Position numbers and translations under genes: made by a program. Below are positions 6,881 through 7,784 of a DNA stretch of 7,784 nt, in pieces (the stretch's first letter is position 1; every line of letters begins with the position of its first letter). The stretch spans positions 1 to 7,784 of the forward strand of contig JAKAOC010000095.1 in NCBI GenBank assembly GCA_021823385.1, read 5' to 3'. This DNA comes from Actinomycetes bacterium. GTDB taxonomy: Bacteria; Actinomycetota; Acidimicrobiia; Acidimicrobiales; Acidimicrobiaceae. The notes below the pieces were generated by a model that worked only from the letters and a program-made list of their open reading frames with translations, made no database searches and was not told the DNA's origin.

Positions 6881-7624
6881 ATGACGGCAAGTGATGAACG
6901 CATAGGACGGACCGCGAGACTGGAACTGTCCGACCAGGGGTTGAGGGAGTTCGAGGCGCTGGTGCTCGACGCCTCGCCCGAGGGAATCGTGCTCGACCGC
7001 TCGGCCTTCTACCCCGGCGGAGGAGGGCAGCCACCCGATCACGGGGCGCTGGTGTTCGACGGCGTGATATGCCGCATCGTGGGAGCGCGCAAAGGGGACG
7101 ACCTCTACCTGCTTCCCTTGGACGGCGACCCGGTGCCCGGCCCCGGCACCAGGGTGCGCGGAGTGGTCGACGACGGCCGCCGCTTCGAGCTGATGCGCAC
7201 CCACTCGGCCCTGCATCTCCTGTCCGGAGTGGTCTTCCGGGACTTCGGAGCGCTGGTGACCGGCGGTAACATGGACCCCCTAAGCGCGAGGCTGGACTTC
7301 AACCTCCAGGCGGTTCCCGAAGGCTTCCGCGACGACCTGGAGCGGCTCTGCAACCAGGAGGTTCTGGCCGACCGTGCCATCGAGGTCTTCAGCCTTCCTC
7401 GTGAAGAGGCCTTCGAGATCCCCGACATCATCCGCACCGCCACCAACCTCCTCCCGGCCGAGATCGAGGTGGTGCGCATAGTCGACATCGTGGGGCTTGA
7501 CACCCAGGCCGACGGGGGGACGCACGTCGCCTCGACCGCTCAGATTGGTGAGATCGCGGTGACCAAGGTGGAGAACAAGGGCAAGGGGTTCAGGCGCGTA
7601 CGAATCGCGCTCCCCAAGCTGTGA
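6881..7624 (+). CDS. alaX: Alanyl-tRNA editing protein (AlaX type, free-standing)
   Basis: The predicted protein has 247 residues, the size of the AlaX-M group. These proteins hydrolyse Ser (and Gly) wrongly attached to tRNA-Ala, acting in trans with alanyl-tRNA synthetase. The N-terminal part has the family pattern LDRSAFYPGGGGQPPDHG (38-55), corresponding to the segment before the editing domain of AlaRS. The editing domain has HSALH (His108, His112), giving two zinc ligands. The second motif is DTQADGGTHV, where His215 is a ligand. The Cys of the usual CGGTH is replaced here by Asp211. A KGKGFRR segment near the end is basic. ATG 6881 starts just before the conserved region. No Shine-Dalgarno is visible before it; TATCCT at 6867-6872 is 8 bases upstream, so a leaderless transcript is possible. 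In-frame GTG 6833 and TTG 6860 are less likely. A hairpin follows the stop after six bases. Confidence 0.88.
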   Translation: MTASDERIGRTARLELSDQGLREFEALVLDASPEGIVLDRSAFYPGGGGQPPDHGALVFDGVICRIVGARKGDDLYLLPLDGDPVPGPGTRVRGVVDDGRRFELMRTHSALHLLSGVVFRDFGALVTGGNMDPLSARLDFNLQAVPEGFRDDLERLCNQEVLADRAIEVFSLPREEAFEIPDIIRTATNLLPAEIEVVRIVDIVGLDTQADGGTHVASTAQIGEIAVTKVENKGKGFRRVRIALPKL

Positions 7625-7630
7625 CGCCCC

Positions 7631-7649
7631 GGCTCCGCCTTTCGGAGCC
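7631..7649 (+). terminator. Hairpin after alaX, probable transcription terminator
   Basis: GGCTCCG (7631-7637) and CGGAGCC (7643-7649) pair perfectly around the loop CCTTT, starting six bases after the alaX stop. No T-run follows, as is frequent in high-GC bacteria. Position and stem quality make termination the likely role. It also stands just outside the insertion-sequence end. Confidence 0.6.
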
Positions 7650-7659
7650 CAGCTAGGCC

Positions 7660-7784
7660 CAATACCGTTCAGTTAGGCGGTCGGATTGTCGCACGTGGCG
7701 GACCGGTGGGTTGGGGCCAGTCGGCATGATGGGAACGCTTCACTTGCCATTTGGGCATCTTGCGCTTGATTACCCGGGGATTGG
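7660..7784 (-). mobile_element. End of an IS4-family insertion sequence (continues past the window)
   Basis: The minus strand carries the C-terminus of an IS4-type transposase (7669-7782). Just outside its stop is CAATACCGTTCAGTTAGG (7660-7677), which looks like the terminal inverted repeat; the TGA lies inside it, as is usual for compact IS elements. The exact outer edge near 7660 is inferred, since the partner repeat is beyond the window. Bases 7650-7659 between the hairpin and the edge could hold the target duplication. Confidence 0.6.
7669..7784 (-). CDS. IS4-family transposase, C-terminal end (partial)
   Basis: Only the last 37 residues are in the window, ending at TGA (complement of 7669-7671). 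They begin NPRVIKRKMPKWQVKR and end WPQPTGPPRATIRPPN. The NPRV(V/I)KRKM pattern followed by a basic stretch and WPQPT is the recognisable tail of DDE transposases of the IS4 group common in actinobacteria; I recognise it from memory, not from a search. The catalytic DDE residues lie beyond the right edge, so it cannot be said whether the element is intact. The transposase is transcribed towards alaX, and the alaX hairpin lies between them. Confidence 0.7.
   Translation of the reverse strand, partial: NPRVIKRKMPKWQVKRSHHADWPQPTGPPRATIRPPN

Noticed and set aside
1..7784. CRISPR array, tRNA, rRNA or tandem repeats
   Set aside because: I saw no regularly spaced repeats, no cloverleaf with a GTTC-type arm and no rRNA-like conserved blocks on either strand.

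Overview
This is a high-G+C bacterial window (about two thirds G+C by eye, with strong G/C preference at third codon positions). Base composition, TTG starts, the style of the transporter and AlaX proteins and the IS4-type insertion sequence suggest an actinobacterium or a similar high-GC lineage. There is no rRNA or other strict marker, so the assignment is an inference.

Layout, left to right. (1) Positions 1-2620, + strand: most of a magnesium-type P-type ATPase (MgtA/MgtB family). It is cut off by the left window edge and broken by a one-base frameshift in a G6 run at 1182-1187. All catalytic motifs are present, but they are split between two frames. (2) 2783-3328, +: a small protein with an N-terminal J-domain (HPD motif) and a divergent C-terminal part. 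(3) 3325-4722, -: a PaaK/CapK-type adenylate-forming ligase, convergent with the J-protein; the two stop codons share one CTAG. (4) 4838-6613, -: a 14-helix DHA2-type MFS transporter 115 bases upstream of the ligase on the same strand, so a transporter-ligase transcription unit is plausible. (5) 6614-6880: a divergent control region with an AT-rich patch and a perfect 8-base palindrome. (6) 6881-7624, +: a stand-alone alanyl-tRNA editing protein of the AlaX type, followed by a hairpin. (7) 7660-7784: the end of an insertion sequence with the last 37 residues of an IS4-family transposase on the minus strand.

The genes do not form an obvious single pathway. The ATPase (ion uptake), J-protein (chaperone partner) and AlaX (translation quality control) are housekeeping or accessory functions. 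The MFS-ligase pair is the only likely functional unit, and its substrate cannot be read from sequence. I do not see a convincing new multi-gene system. The points most worth a second look are the ATPase frameshift, the IS end beside alaX, the Cys-to-Asp change in the AlaX zinc motif, and the substituted acidic residue in helix 1 of the MFS transporter.
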